From Craterostigma plantagineum (lineage: Eukaryota; Streptophyta; Magnoliopsida; Lamiales; Linderniaceae): 64,000 nt of DNA. The position numbers were made by a program, and so were the translations under genes. The notes beneath the pieces were generated by a model, which made no database searches, was not told the origin of the DNA, and saw nothing but the letters and a program-made list of their open reading frames with translations. How positions within the stretch are numbered: the first letter of the stretch is position 1; each line of letters starts with the position of its first letter. Below, in pieces: positions 23,525 to 34,839 of this stretch. The DNA lies in contig JAPQWV010000018.1 of the NCBI GenBank assembly GCA_027422505.1, positions 12,232,001 through 12,296,000 on the forward strand, given 5' to 3'.

Positions 23525-24144
23525 AGTTTCTTGCATAGACGTCGAACGAACATGTATTTATATTACGCATCATTCGATTAGTTACCGAGCAGATTGAACG
23601 ACGAGCAGGCGACTCCTCGATTGCATAAATTTTCATACTCGGTCTCTGAACAAGCGACTCTTCGTATTAAATGAGACTTAGCGTCTCTTCGGCTTCTGTT
23701 CTATCCATGTTCTTAGGCGGCGAGGGAAGATGTTACATTACACAACATTCGATTAATTTCTTTATGATTGTTTTATGTTTCTCCTTTTCAACTTATAGCC
23801 AATAAAGGTGTGTGAGAATGAATGCCAAATTGCTAGAAAAACCACGCCATTACCATTACATATACACACACTTGAAGAAAAAAAAGGCAAAGAAAAAAGA
23901 CCGTTCAGTTTAAGCAGTCACAACTATGGAGAAATTCTTAGAGAGAGACGCACACTAACTACCCAAAGCCACTAAAAACCCCTAAACTAATGATATCAAT
24001 AATTAAGAGAAATTAAAGAAGCGTAGTAGCCAATAAACAACGCTAAAGAATGCCTATCAAAGTAGGCACGTTTCTTAATATACAGCGAGGCGAATAAAAC
24101 CATGGGAGGATATACAGCGACGCAGACAATTATCGGTTTGCATG
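23525..24144. other. Internal DNA of the host MULE, no gene seen
   Basis: About 0.6 kb of unique sequence between the left inverted repeat and the copia insertion. It continues after the retroelements as GAGGAGGTCGAAGG at 28638 and again at 41725. No coding potential is convincing. Confidence 0.5.
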
Positions 24145-24149
24145 GTGGC

Positions 24150-24344
24150 TGATAGAATATTTTTCCTCTAAATATAAACTTTATTACTTCTTCAATATAT
24201 AGAGATTACATATGAAATAAATAAGGAAAATATATTACATCATAAAGGAAAATAAACTATCATAAATGAAAATAATGTGGAGATAATCATGAGAGATAAT
24301 CATGGGATTTGAGATCATCCGTAATTAATGATTATCCGTTATCA
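24150..24344 (-). repeat. 3' LTR of the copia element
   Basis: 195 bp, TG...CA ends. It is adjacent on its inner side to the polypurine tract at 24345-24356. Confidence 0.93.
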
Positions 24345-27094
24345 CCCCCCCTCAAGCAAGACGTGGGGCGTGGAGCCACGCGCAGCTTGGAGCGAAAGAA
24401 CTCAAATAATGGACGTCCTAGGCCTTTGGTGAAAACATCTGCAATCTGAAGATTTGAAGTGATGAACCTCGTGAGGAGGCGACCAGAGGCGACAAGTTCA
24501 CGAACAAGGTGATAATCAATATCAATGTGCTTCGCGCGTTTGTGAGCGATAGGATTCTGGCTTAGGAAAATAGCACTGTTGTTGTCACAAAGTAGAACTG
24601 GGGTGTCGACGATAGATACACGAAGCTCTTTAAGAAGATTAGATAACCAGACTACTTCAGATGCAGCGTTGGCCAACGCACGATATTCTGATTCGCAACT
24701 AGATCGTGCCACAGTAGGTTGCTTCTTAGCGCTCCATGATACGAGGTTACCACCAAGAAAAATAGAGTACCCATAGGTGGAACGACGAGTCTCAGGACAT
24801 CGAGCCCAATCAGCATCAGAGTAGGCCAATAAAGTGCAAGGCGGTCCACGGCTGAATGAAAGACCATAATTAATTGTGCCTTTGACATAGCGAAGAATAC
24901 GCTTGACGGCCTGATAGTGATCAACTGTCGGAGATTGCAAGAACTGACTGACAAGGTTGACTGCATATGATAGATCGGGGCGCGTTATTGTCAGGTATTG
25001 AAGGGCTCCTACTAAGGAACGATAATGCGTTGGATCAGAATATGGCTCACCATCACTTGTTAGAACTTGACCAGCCGCAAGAGGAGTCGAAACAGGCTTA
25101 CACTCAAGTAGCTGAGAGCGCGTAAGAATATCGTGAGCATATTTGGTCTGACTGAGGTGGAGTCCATTATCGGTGTGATCGACTTCAAGCCCCAAAAAAT
25201 AATTTAAACGGCCGAGCTCCTTTACTGCAAATTCTGAATGAATTCGGGAGATGAACTGTCTTATAGCGGTTGGGTTATTTCCTGTGAGAATGATGTCGTC
25301 GACGTATACCAACAGATATATAATATCAGATGCATGATTGAAAATAAAAAGCGAGGTATCCGCACGACTGCAAAGAAAACCAAGTTTAATGAGGAAATCA
25401 CTAAATCGTTGAAACCATGCACGGGGCGCTTGTTTAAGCCCATAAAGTGCCTTTTTGAGACGACAAACGTGAGTAGGAAAGCGAGGTTCAATGTATCCCG
25501 GTGGTTGCTCCATGTAAACAGGCTTGGTGAGAACACCGTTAAGAAATGCATTTTTGACATCCAACTGATGTAATGGCCAATTTCGCATGACAGCAAGAGA
25601 AAGAACAACTCGAACAGTGGCGGCCTTCACAACGGGACTAAACGTGTGAGAAAAGTCAAACCCCGGAACTTGAGTGAATCCCTGTGCAACCAAGCGAGCC
25701 TTGTGTCGTTCAACAGAACCATCAGAGTTATGCTTAGTACGGAAAACCCATTTAGAGCCAACAACGTTAACGCCTGGTGGACGCGGCACAAGATCCCAAG
25801 TAAGATTCTCCCGTAAAGCAAGCATTTCATCATCCATAGCAGCGAGCCAGTGAGGGTGCTTAGCAGCTGATTTAAAACCTCGAGGTTCAGCGGTTGTCGC
25901 CTGACGATGAGTAGTGGCAAGATCGGCAATGTGACGTGGTTTAAAAATGCCTGCTTTGGCGCGTGTGACCATCGGATGTCCAAAGGATGAAACACCAGGT
26001 TGTGATGATGGTGGAGTTGGTGGTGTCGGTGGATCTGGTTCGGGTGTCGTAATGGTCGTAACTGTTGGGCAAATCGAGCACGGTAGGGGTTGCTTCGAGG
26101 CTGTCGACTCATTAGACTCGATAGGTGCAGCAGCTAGATTCAAATCAGCTAACGGCTCAAGAAAACAAGACACATGAAGTTTAGAGATAGATGTTACCGG
26201 ATTTTGGCCTGAGTACGGGTAAACATCCTCATCAAATCTTGCATGTCGAGTGATGTAGATCTTCGTGGTTAGCGGATCAAGACATCGAAACCCCTTGTGA
26301 TTTGAGCTGTAACCAATAAACGTGCACGGACGACTGCGAACAGAGAACTTGTTTGCCGCATAGTCACGTAAGCAAGGGAAAACCCGACAACCAAACGGAT
26401 GAAAATTTGCGTAATTTGGTGGATTCCCAAACAATGTCTCAAACGGTGATATTCCCTGCAAAATAGGCGATGGCAACCGATTTATAGTGTAAACCGCTGT
26501 AGAAAAGGCTTCAACCCATAAAGACATAGGGGCATGCGCATGAAACATCATAGCAAGACCCGTCTCGGTGATGTGACGATGTTTACGCTCGGCTCGACCA
26601 TTCTGAGATGGCGTGTAAGGACACGAGATGAGGTGTTGAATTCCCTTCTGACGGAAAAATTTCTGAACTTGATTATTCGTGAATTCCGTACCACCGTCGC
26701 TCTGAAATTTCTTAATAGAGCAATTAAATTGATTTTCCACCAAATTTGCAAATTGCACCAGATTCACAAAAAAATCCGCCTTACTAGAAAGTGGATAGAA
26801 CCATGTGAAACGAGAATAGTCATCAATAAATATAACGTAGTAGCGAAAACCCGATGATGAAAAAATAGGTGCCGGTCCCCATAAATCGCAATGAATTAGT
26901 TCTAACACATGACGAGCTCGTTTTTCATTCAGAGAGAAAGGTAAACGCTTGCTTTTAGCGAGTTGACATGAAGGACATAAGGAAGGTTTGGGCAACAAAG
27001 AGGTAACCATCAAATGACCCGATTTATTCAACAATGATATAATACTAGGCGAAACGTGCCCGAGTCTAGCATGCCACAATTCAAATGATGCACG
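24332..27094 (-). CDS. copia pol part: pre-integrase, integrase, reverse transcriptase, RNase H
   Basis: The frame downstream of the in-frame stop starts with the pre-integrase motif WHARLGHVS. The integrase follows with HHCC-type CPSCQLAKSKR and DDE residues in FIDDYS, FQSDGGTEF and PSQNGRAERKH. Reverse transcriptase contains LDVKNAFLNG and catalytic YVDDIIL. RNase H has SDADWA, ESEYRAL and DNNSAI. The domain order IN-RT-RH is diagnostic for Ty1/copia. The final codons run into the 3' LTR. The frame is identical to that of the gag part, so only the TAA at 27097-27095 separates them. Confidence 0.93.
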   Translation of the reverse strand, partial: RASFELWHARLGHVSPSIISLLNKSGHLMVTSLLPKPSLCPSCQLAKSKRLPFSLNEKRARHVLELIHCDLWGPAPIFSSSGFRYYVIFIDDYSRFTWFYPLSSKADFFVNLVQFANLVENQFNCSIKKFQSDGGTEFTNNQVQKFFRQKGIQHLISCPYTPSQNGRAERKHRHITETGLAMMFHAHAPMSLWVEAFSTAVYTINRLPSPILQGISPFETLFGNPPNYANFHPFGCRVFPCLRDYAANKFSVRSRPCTFIGYSSNHKGFRCLDPLTTKIYITRHARFDEDVYPYSGQNPVTSISKLHVSCFLEPLADLNLAAAPIESNESTASKQPLPCSICPTVTTITTPEPDPPTPPTPPSSQPGVSSFGHPMVTRAKAGIFKPRHIADLATTHRQATTAEPRGFKSAAKHPHWLAAMDDEMLALRENLTWDLVPRPPGVNVVGSKWVFRTKHNSDGSVERHKARLVAQGFTQVPGFDFSHTFSPVVKAATVRVVLSLAVMRNWPLHQLDVKNAFLNGVLTKPVYMEQPPGYIEPRFPTHVCRLKKALYGLKQAPRAWFQRFSDFLIKLGFLCSRADTSLFIFNHASDIIYLLVYVDDIILTGNNPTAIRQFISRIHSEFAVKELGRLNYFLGLEVDHTDNGLHLSQTKYAHDILTRSQLLECKPVSTPLAAGQVLTSDGEPYSDPTHYRSLVGALQYLTITRPDLSYAVNLVSQFLQSPTVDHYQAVKRILRYVKGTINYGLSFSRGPPCTLLAYSDADWARCPETRRSTYGYSIFLGGNLVSWSAKKQPTVARSSCESEYRALANAASEVVWLSNLLKELRVSIVDTPVLLCDNNSAIFLSQNPIAHKRAKHIDIDYHLVRELVASGRLLTRFITSNLQIADVFTKGLGRPLFEFFRSKLRVAPRPTSCLRGGDNG

Positions 27095-28384
27095 TTAGCA
27101 ATTATTTTGTAAACTAGCAATTAAAGCAGGACGAGCTCTCTCTAATATATATAGGCCATCTTCACGACGACCGCTTGCCAGAACCTCCTTTGTGTGACGA
27201 CTCTGAATGGTAAATAACTTATCAGTGAATAATACATCAACTGGTAAATCCGAGGTAAGCTTGCTAATGGAAAGCAAATTTTTCGTGAGATTTGGGACGA
27301 CTAAAACATCCAACAACTGAATGTTATTGGTAACATGTGATTTGCCAATGTGAGAAATAGAGAGATTAGCACCGTTACCAACAACGACGTGATCGCTACC
27401 GGAGTATGCTTGAGACGAGTCCAAAGTCGATGGTGTTGGAGTCATGTGCGCCGATGCACCAGTATCAAGATACCAATCAGAAGCGTCTCCGTTTGAAACG
27501 GAACAACTCGCCGAAAAAGCTTCAGCCAGATTTGCAGATGAGGGACGGACATACCGTTGATCGCAAGTGGAGGCGTAGTGACCATCCTGTCGACAGATTT
27601 GACAACGAGGAGTACGTCTAGAATTTCCACGGCCCCGACCACGAGAATTATTGGACTGATTTCCACGACCTCTGTTTGACGTCGAAGAATCGGATTTTTG
27701 ATTTCCACGATTATCGCGATGTCCGTAAAATGCAACAGCGGAAGTGCCCGAACTTTCGAGAGATTCTTGAAACAAAGAGAAGCTCTCGGCCTTCGATAGA
27801 AGATCTCGAAAGGTTGGTAGTGGAGTTAGCGCCATCTGGGCAGCTGAGAAACTGGAGAAGGAAGATCCAAGGCCACGAAGAAACCAATGAGCTTTGTCGG
27901 TATCATCAACAGGACGACCAATGGCAGCAAGCTGATCGCATAACGATTTGAATTGGCGACCATACTCAGCGACACTTCGAGAGCCTTTCTTCATGAGTTG
28001 CAAGTCATCTTTTAGACGTAGTTCACGTGACTTGGAGCTATGACTAAAAGCGGCCTCTAGAGCGAGCCAAACGGCACGAGAGGTTGCACACCCAAGAACC
28101 TCAGCCATGGATTCTTCAGTGAGAGAAGAGAGAAGAAGGCTTAAAAGTTGCTGATCTTGCATCCGCCATGCTTCATAGGCCGGGTTCTGCACGTTTTGAG
28201 CAGCTGCATTGGTGATGGTGGCAGGCGGCGCGGGTTTGGAACCATCAACGAAGCCGATAAGGTTCTGACACGTAAGAATCGGTGTAGGTTGACTCTTCCA
28301 TAGCAGATAGTTTTGAGAGGACAACTTGATTGTTATCATATGGATGAGAGTGGCGAATGGAAGTTTATCCATATTCTGTGCCAT
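27095..28384 (-). CDS. copia gag and protease part, ending at an in-frame TAA
   Basis: This 429-aa frame starts about 50 bp inside the 5' LTR border and contains a gag core (SSQNYLLWKSQ at the N-terminus). It also has a CCHC knuckle CQICRQDGHYASTC and an aspartic protease DTGASAHMT. It closes with TAA directly before the pre-integrase motif. In most copia elements gag-pol is one frame, so the stop is either an inactivating point mutation, a consensus error, or a regulated readthrough site. I favour mutation or error. Confidence 0.92.
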   Translation of the reverse strand: MAQNMDKLPFATLIHMITIKLSSQNYLLWKSQPTPILTCQNLIGFVDGSKPAPPATITNAAAQNVQNPAYEAWRMQDQQLLSLLLSSLTEESMAEVLGCATSRAVWLALEAAFSHSSKSRELRLKDDLQLMKKGSRSVAEYGRQFKSLCDQLAAIGRPVDDTDKAHWFLRGLGSSFSSFSAAQMALTPLPTFRDLLSKAESFSLFQESLESSGTSAVAFYGHRDNRGNQKSDSSTSNRGRGNQSNNSRGRGRGNSRRTPRCQICRQDGHYASTCDQRYVRPSSANLAEAFSASCSVSNGDASDWYLDTGASAHMTPTPSTLDSSQAYSGSDHVVVGNGANLSISHIGKSHVTNNIQLLDVLVVPNLTKNLLSISKLTSDLPVDVLFTDKLFTIQSRHTKEVLASGRREDGLYILERARPALIASLQNNC

Positions 28385-28437
28385 GAAGGAGGAACGGGGA
28401 GGAGAAAGAGAAGGATCGTAGTATTAGGCTGATACCA

Positions 28438-28632
28438 TGATAGAATATTTTTCCTCTAAATATAAACTTTATTACTTCTTCAATATATAGAGATTACATA
28501 TGAAATAAATAAGGAAAATATATTACATCATAAAGGAAAATAAACTATCATAAATGAAAATAATGTGGAGATAATCATGAGAGATAATCATAGGATTTGA
28601 GATCATCCGTAATTAATGATTATCCGTTATCA
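28438..28632 (-). repeat. 5' LTR of the copia element
   Basis: 195 bp, nearly identical to the other LTR. The primer-binding site lies immediately inside at about 28427-28437. Confidence 0.93.
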
Positions 28633-28667
28633 GTGGCGAGGAGGTCGAAGGATGACGGCGAGGAAGA

Positions 28668-29096
28668 TGTAAGCTCCTAACTAATCGTGTGTGGGTGGTT
28701 TTATCACTGATTACAAAGTTAATTTACTAAGCTTCAATATTCAATTTCAGGAGACATTCAAGCAGATGAAGGAGTGCAGAAAAGAAGAAATGGAGGTGAG
28801 GAAGAAGAAGAAGATGAGGAAGAAGATGAAGAGAGAAGAATAAACGTGAGAAGAGGAATTTTTTGTAACTGAATGATCTTTGTCCCTGATACATCATTAG
28901 TTAAATACAGCTCATTTAGGATAAAAGAAAATACTGATAATGTAATTGGGCCAACTAATTGTCAAACCCATTAAGATAGTTGGGCTACTCAATGCCCGAT
29001 AGCTGCTTGAGTGAAACAGTGCGCGATCCATCTTCTTCTCCCATTTTACTCATCGATCGATCTTCAGAATTGTCCCCAAATTCCAATGATACAACA
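28668..29096 (-). repeat. 3' LTR of the chromovirus
   Basis: 429 bp, with a purine-rich GAAGAAGA stretch at about 28800-28850. The polypurine tract lies at 29097-29112 on its inner side. Confidence 0.9.
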
Positions 29097-29109
29097 TCTC
29101 CCCCTTCTT

Positions 29110-29773
29110 GAAATAATTCTCGTCCTCGAGAATTAAATGTCGGGAAATTGGAGCAGATGAAAGCCAAATCTTCCCAAGTAGCTTCCTCCGGTGAAGAGAA
29201 AGCCCAATGAACCAGAATCTGTCTGATGGGGATCATGTACAATTGTCCTTCGGTCCAGAATATGCATAGGTGCGATCTTGATTTCTCCTTGAGTGTTGAT
29301 AGGTGGTAGAACTCGAGTCGGTTGATACTTTTTCTTGATAGTCTTCTTTAACAGTGATACATGAAATACCGGATGAATCTGACTTTCCGGAGGTAACTGT
29401 AATTTGTAGGCTACTTCACCTATCTTCTGGAGAATGAGATAGGGTCCATAGTACTTCTGTGCAAGCTTCATTTTCCTCCTAATTGCCACAGAAGTTTGTC
29501 TGTAGGGCTATAGTTTAAGATAAACTTCTTCTCCTTCTTCAAACTCTCTCTGTTCTCTTTTGATCCGCATAGAACTTCATTCTCTCTTGTGCTTTCCTTA
29601 AATTGCCCTTCAAGATCTCAATTATGTGTTGCCTTTCCTGCAGATATTCCTTGACAGATTGATGGGAAACATCTGTTAGTTGTCCCAGAGGAATCATTGA
29701 AGGAATGTATCCATATAGTGCTTGAAAGGGGTCATCTTGATGCTCCGATGGTAGTTAGTATTATACCAAAATT
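29110..29773 (-). pseudogene. Chromovirus integrase C-terminus and chromodomain
   Basis: On the minus strand this part continues the integrase frame cut by the nested element. It reads LAQKYYGPYLILQKIGEVAYKLQLP, then IHPVFHVSLLK, typical of the GPY/F end of gypsy integrases. After a frame change comes a chromodomain (QILVHWAFSSPEEATWED). The chromodomain assigns the element to the chromoviruses. Confidence 0.88.
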
Positions 29774-29778
29774 CTGCC

Positions 29779-30459
29779 TGATAGGTGACCTTCGATCCAG
29801 CATTCCTCCTGACCTGACAACTCACGAGGAACAGAGCAGGAGATCGGGTCTAAAGGAGGCAAGGACTAGGTACGAGGTTCGACCAGAGGCGAGGTATGAA
29901 GATGATATTTGGAGTAGCTAGGGAGATATCCCCGAGAGCTACGGAACTAGCCAGAACGGCCAAAAGAAGAATTCGGGAGATATTCCAGAGAGCTACGGGA
30001 CTATACTGAAGGGCCAGAGGAAGAATTCAGGAGAGCTAAGGAAGTGTCTGGGAGACCTGACGAAGGAGGGCAGTATGAAACCCTACACGCGTCAATAGTA
30101 TAATAGGTGGCTCTTATCCATTTTACACAATAAGTCACGCTCCACACACACTAACACACCAAGAACACACACACATGTCCTCTCTCCCTCTCTTTATCTT
30201 CTTTCTACTGTTTAGAGCTTGGAAGCACTTGTAAACGTGAGAGATCGTGAGATAGAGTGTGTAATCGTATCCCGTTAATAGTGAATATTCTCCGGCGGCC
30301 CGTGGACGTAGGATTCATCCGAATCCGAACCACGTAAATCTCTCTCTCTTTACTATTTTCTATCCTATTTCGCATATCCCGTCCACGACTTCATCCGAAC
30401 TGGCCCTCACCTTGATTCCCGGACCATAAATCTTGTTGATCGGGGTCGTACCCGCATCA
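29779..30459 (+). repeat. 5' LTR of the non-coding element
   Basis: 681 bp. Its TATA region reads AGTATAATAGG (about 30095), one A shorter than TATAAATAGG in the 3' LTR. By eye about thirty differences separate the two LTRs. Confidence 0.92.
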
Positions 30460-32104
30460 AATGGCGCCGTTTGTGGGAACGAGGGTTTGGAACGTGAGAT
30501 ATGGAGTCATGGCTTGGATTAAACGACTGATTTTTGAAGATTTTTGGGCTGCCATTCTTGAGTTTTCTTCTATGGGATTTCATCGAACACTTGCCGGGCG
30601 AAACTTTGCCTCACCATAAGCTTGGCCGCCGGCCACCTTGGCCTCACCGTCGACGACCGGCCCACCACCAAAGCACCGCCGGCGAGGCGGCGGTGGCGAC
30701 CTATACAGGTCTGCCCTTACGAGGGCAGAAAATGCTTCGGAATAATCGGTGTACGCGCTCGCTTTTGCCGCGGTATATGACGGCCCAACGGCGACCACCG
30801 ACGAAGTCGTGTCCACCAACGGACTTGTTGGGAAACGCTCTATCCATAGGCGTGCCTTCCGCGGCCAAAGACCAACCACAACGAGCACAATCGCCGGTAA
30901 AATTTGCGTCCACACTCACAAAATCCCACGACGCAATTTAGGCAAAATCGCAAAATCGACGAGCGAGACCTCAAAATCGAGGGTGCCCAGGGTGCTGACC
31001 CTCCGTTTCATTTCTTCACCGGCCACCCGCGCCATTACAAGAGCGGAACGGCTTCAAGACGATGACGTTGATGAAGAAGACACGATGAGAATGACCACGT
31101 CAAACCACGTCCCAATCTCAGATCCCTTGAGGCCGAACCGCCTCAGCCATGGTTGTCACACCTGGAGGATGACCACCCGACCGCCGGGCCGGTTGCCAGC
31201 GATGACACCGCCGGAAATTGCATTCCGGGACCCGTTTGTAAGTTTTCTAACTTTTGGGGTGTCAAATTAAATTATAAAAGTTATAGGGTCAATTCCGTTA
31301 TTCCCCCCGGGACTAACCGCTGTGAGATCTAAAATTTGGGGGGCAAAAGGGAATTTTGATAATATTTAGGGTACTGTAGTTATTATGCCTAGGGTTTCTA
31401 ATGGGCTTGGATCAATTTGTGGGGTTGCTAGAATTATTGTCATTGGGCCGCTAGCCCAGTTGGTCTCCAGCATGACTCTCAAAAGGTACAGCCAAGTACA
31501 GACAGGCGTACTACTGTCAGACTGACATGCCTTCTGTCTGACCATAATGTTCCCCAGTCTACACCCTCTTTGTCTCCCCTGGTTGGCTGTAGACAGTGCC
31601 GTCCTTTTCAACGCCCCGTGTTAGGATTAGATGGAATTATGTACCTTCGTCGTACACTACGTTTGATCTCCAGTTTTCCCACTTAGCTACTGACCTCTAG
31701 ATTTTCTACTTAGCTACGGACCTCCAGCTTTCCTACTTAGCTACTGACCTCCTGCTTTCCCTTAGCTACCTTTGACCTCCAGCTTTCTTACTTAACTACC
31801 CCATATCTCGAAATCTAACATTTTTAGATCATCGGATTAGGAATAATACTGCGCTAGAATTTATTTGTATAGGCGTATCTCCAACCTGCCATAACGCATT
31901 ATTTCCACTATGCAATTACTAAATATTATTATTGTTTTTATCTCACGACACTTGTGGTATCTCGTGTGTTGGAGTTTCTTGTGGTTGTGGCTTTGCAGAT
32001 TTGGCAGGTATGCCAACCTAGCTCTCAGCTGGCTACAGGAAACGATAAGCCTTGACCTAGCTCAGACGGAAATCTTCCTGCGTAAGATCTATGGATCCGC
32101 TGAT
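30460..32104 (+). other. Leader of the non-coding element, no recognisable gag
   Basis: Moderately GC-rich sequence after the primer-binding site. Open frames of up to about 170 codons exist (for example 30749-31270), but none shows a gag core, zinc knuckle or protease motif, and both strands are equally open. A pyrimidine-rich run of CTTAGCTAC / CCTCCAG phrases repeats at 31670-31800. Confidence 0.6.
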
Positions 32105-32750
32105 GGTAAGCCTCTGGACTATGAAAAAGAAGACCGTAGGCCTTGGCTTAGACCTAGGCTGGAAACAGAACACCGTAAGCCCTGGCTTGGACCCAGGGTG
32201 GAAACAGGAGACCATAAGCCCTGGTTTCAATCTAGGCTGGAAACGAAGTCCATAAGCCCAGGGTTAAACCCAGGCTGGAACTGAAACCATGTAAACCTTG
32301 GATTAGATCCAAGTTGGGAGAGAAATCCCATAAGCCCTGACTTAGATCCAGGCTGGACACGAAGCCTTTAAGCTCTGACGTAGCTCTAGATGAGAAGGGA
32401 GGCCATGAGTCCTAGCTCTGATGCTAGGTGAAAAAGAAACCTATAAGCTGTGGATTCAATCCAGGCTGGAAACGAAGTTCATAAGCCCTGGCTTAAACCC
32501 AGGCTTGAAGCAAAACCCTATAAGCCCTGGCTTAAACCCAGGCTGGAAGCAAAACCCTGTAAGCCCTGGCTTAAATCCAGGCTGGGAGCGAAACCCCATA
32601 AGCCCTGGCATAGATCCAGGCTGGACACGAAACTTCTACGCTCCGATGTAGCTCGAGATGGGAAAGGAGGCCATAAGCCCTAGCTTCGGTCCTAGGTAGG
32701 AAACGAAGCCTATAAGCCCTGGCTTATATCCAGGCTGGACAATATGCCAA
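32105..32750 (+). repeat. Hairpin tandem array A (~40-bp unit)
   Basis: About fifteen degenerate units of the form CATAAGCCCTGG-CTTAAA-CCCAGGCTGG. In each, CCTGG and CCAGG can pair around a 6-7-nt loop. Several units replace the stem by CCTAG with CTAGG (around 32410-32430 and 32678-32697), keeping the pairing. Other units are mismatched. Confidence 0.85.
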
Positions 32751-32774
32751 GTCCTGAATTACTCCGGGTTCACA

Positions 32775-33262
32775 CTTGAGGGCTGCGCAAAATGCACCCC
32801 GCGCAGATTGAGCTTGAATCCTAGGCTCCAGGTTAGCCTGGATCAACGCCTGATGAACCTAGATTGGGTTATATCCAGGAGGGCTGTGCAAAGCACGCCC
32901 TGTGCATATTGCGCTTGAATCCCAGGCTCCGGGTTATCTTGGATCAACGCCTGATGAACCTAGATTGGGTTATATCCAGGAGGGCTGTGCAGAGCCGCGC
33001 AGATCGTGCATGAATCCCAGGCTCCAGGTTACTCTGGATCAAAGTGATGAACCTAGATTGGGCTATATCCAGGACGGCTATGCAAAGCACGCCCCGCGCA
33101 GATTGCGCTTGAATCCCAGGCTCCAGGTTATCCTGGATCGACGCCTGATGAACCTAGATTGGGTTACATCCAGGAGGGCTGCGCAAAGCGCGCCCCGCGC
33201 AGATTGTGCTTGTATAAATGTGCCTAGGCACCAGGTTACCCTGGATGAACACCTAGCGGACC
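32775..33262 (+). repeat. Tandem array B (~100-bp unit, five copies)
   Basis: Units begin GGGCTGCGCAAAGC and run through CAGATTGCGCTTGAATC, CCAGGCTCCAGG, CCTGGATCAACGCC and GATGAACCTAGATTGGG. The pair CCAGG...CCTGG gives a short stem-loop in most copies. The third copy is shortened by internal deletions. Confidence 0.85.
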
Positions 33263-34830
33263 CAAACGGGGACGAGCTCCAGCTCTGGACTATTCCAGAT
33301 ACGAAAGGAACCTCCTAAGCTCCAAATCAACTCCAAAACGAAGCACAGAACCAGTCAATACTGGCCCTACACAGGGGGAAAGTTTCGTCGATATTACACG
33401 AGCCTGACGAAAAATGAGAACAGGAGATGTTGGATCTAGTATACCAAGGAGCTCCCAGGTACACGTTTCTGTTCGCTAACAACCTCTTAGACAGAAAATC
33501 TCAAAATGCAGATTTAATAAGATGTTGGAAAGAGAACGCGTAAGGGGCGAACGCCTCTCACAAACAAACGTTCGGATATTGTTGTTTGTAAAGAGGGCCT
33601 AACGCAGACCACCAAGGTCTAGCAATGTAAAAGGCGAGGTTGGTAAGTCGGAAGGAACGCTCCTCGTATACTTCGAATGTGCTAATAGACATTAGTACAA
33701 TCCGAAGTAGGGGGACTGGGGAGAGGTAGCGGCACAGGTTCCTGAATTAACAGAAAGGCGGACCACAAATACTTAAGGGAAAAGCGGTCCTGGGATAAAG
33801 ACAGGCTCCCAGGTGAAAAGCGGTCCTGGGATTAGGAGTCACCTCAGGATCCACTTTAAAGGTCGGAGGAGCACTCGTAGCCTTCATAGCCTCTTCCAGA
33901 GTAGAAGTTGGCTCCTATCCGACCGCGAAACCTCCCAAGAAGTAGTGCCGCATGAGAGGCTGAGAGATATTTTTGGCAGAGCTGGATTCCCTCTAACCTG
34001 CCTGCAGAATGCCCTTCCCGGCGCATGGACTCGAGTCACTCAGCACTTCTTTCACCAGCATCGAAGGCTCGTTCCAGAATAGCCTTCATAGCCTTCTCCC
34101 TCTCTACCAATAAGTCCATAGCCTTGCATTCGATCAAGGCTTGTTGCTTCTCCACGAGCTGGTTCATATGGGACGCAAGCTCATCCTCCTTGGCAGCAAG
34201 AGCGGCTGCACTTCGCTCTTCTATATCAGGGCTCAACCCCAAGTTGGAAACAAGGCCCATAGACCCCAGCCTAGCGACAAGTGGGAACCTCCTTGGTTGA
34301 TCTACGGACCTGGTGAAGATGAGTCCCCAACTCGTGGAAACGAAAGCGATAAGCGCCAAGTCTAGCCCTGACGGACATCTTCCAGGTACACGTTCTGCCA
34401 ATAACATTTTACGTGAATGTCTGGATATGATTGTATCATGATGTCAGAAGAAAAGTGCATAAGGAGGGGATGTAGCCTAAGTTGGAGACGAATTCATACG
34501 CCCCGGTCTAGCCTAGGCGGAAACTTTTCGGCGTTTACTATAGATCTACGGATCTGCCGATGACAAGTCCGAAGACTACAAAACAGAAGGCAATAAGCCC
34601 TAACCTGTTCAGGTAATGCTAACTTCATAGCATTGATACTTCGACTAGCTTTCTGGCACAGGTTTCCGGAACAGCTGTCTGACATGGACCTCCAGAAGAC
34701 CAATGCAGGTCGCCAGAAACCGACGCAGATCTCCCAGCTCCCGCACCATAAAAGAAAGGTGCAAAAAAGAGAACATGTAGCAAATAGGGTAGCTAGAACG
34801 ATGCAAGTACCATTAATGCTGCCTGGTGCC
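33263..34830 (+). other. Spacer between repeat arrays, with an internal polypurine-tract copy
   Basis: Unique-looking sequence with scattered array-like phrases. At about 33707-33727 the phrase AGTAGGGGGACTGGGGAG duplicates the true polypurine tract at 36680-36695, with similar sequence just upstream of both. No coding domain is recognised. Confidence 0.6.
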
Positions 34831-34839
34831 CAAAGACCC

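Larger units (their letters stand above)
24150..28632 (-). mobile_element. Young Ty1/copia element, nearly intact
   Basis: Identical-looking 195-bp LTRs (24150-24344 and 28438-28632, starting TGATAG, ending TTATCA) differ at one base that I can see, in AATCATGGG/AATCATAGG. The 5-bp target duplication GTGGC lies at 24145-24149 and 28633-28637. In minus orientation a primer-binding site TGGTATCAGCC abuts the 5' LTR, complementary in style to initiator tRNA-Met. A purine tract (TTGAGGGGGG on the minus strand) abuts the 3' LTR. The gag-pol frame between them is open except for one stop codon. Near-identical LTRs imply very recent insertion. Confidence 0.93.

Noticed and set aside
23388..23597. 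Peptide LLFHQQSAITCALQPP as a gene, since it appears twice
   Set aside because: It is encoded by both terminal inverted repeats of the MULE (also at 41674-41946, opposite strand). The duplication is structural.
30534..31270. Frames of 110-170 codons in the leader of the non-coding LTR element as a possible gag
   Set aside because: No gag core, zinc knuckle or protease motif, and opposite-strand frames are equally long.
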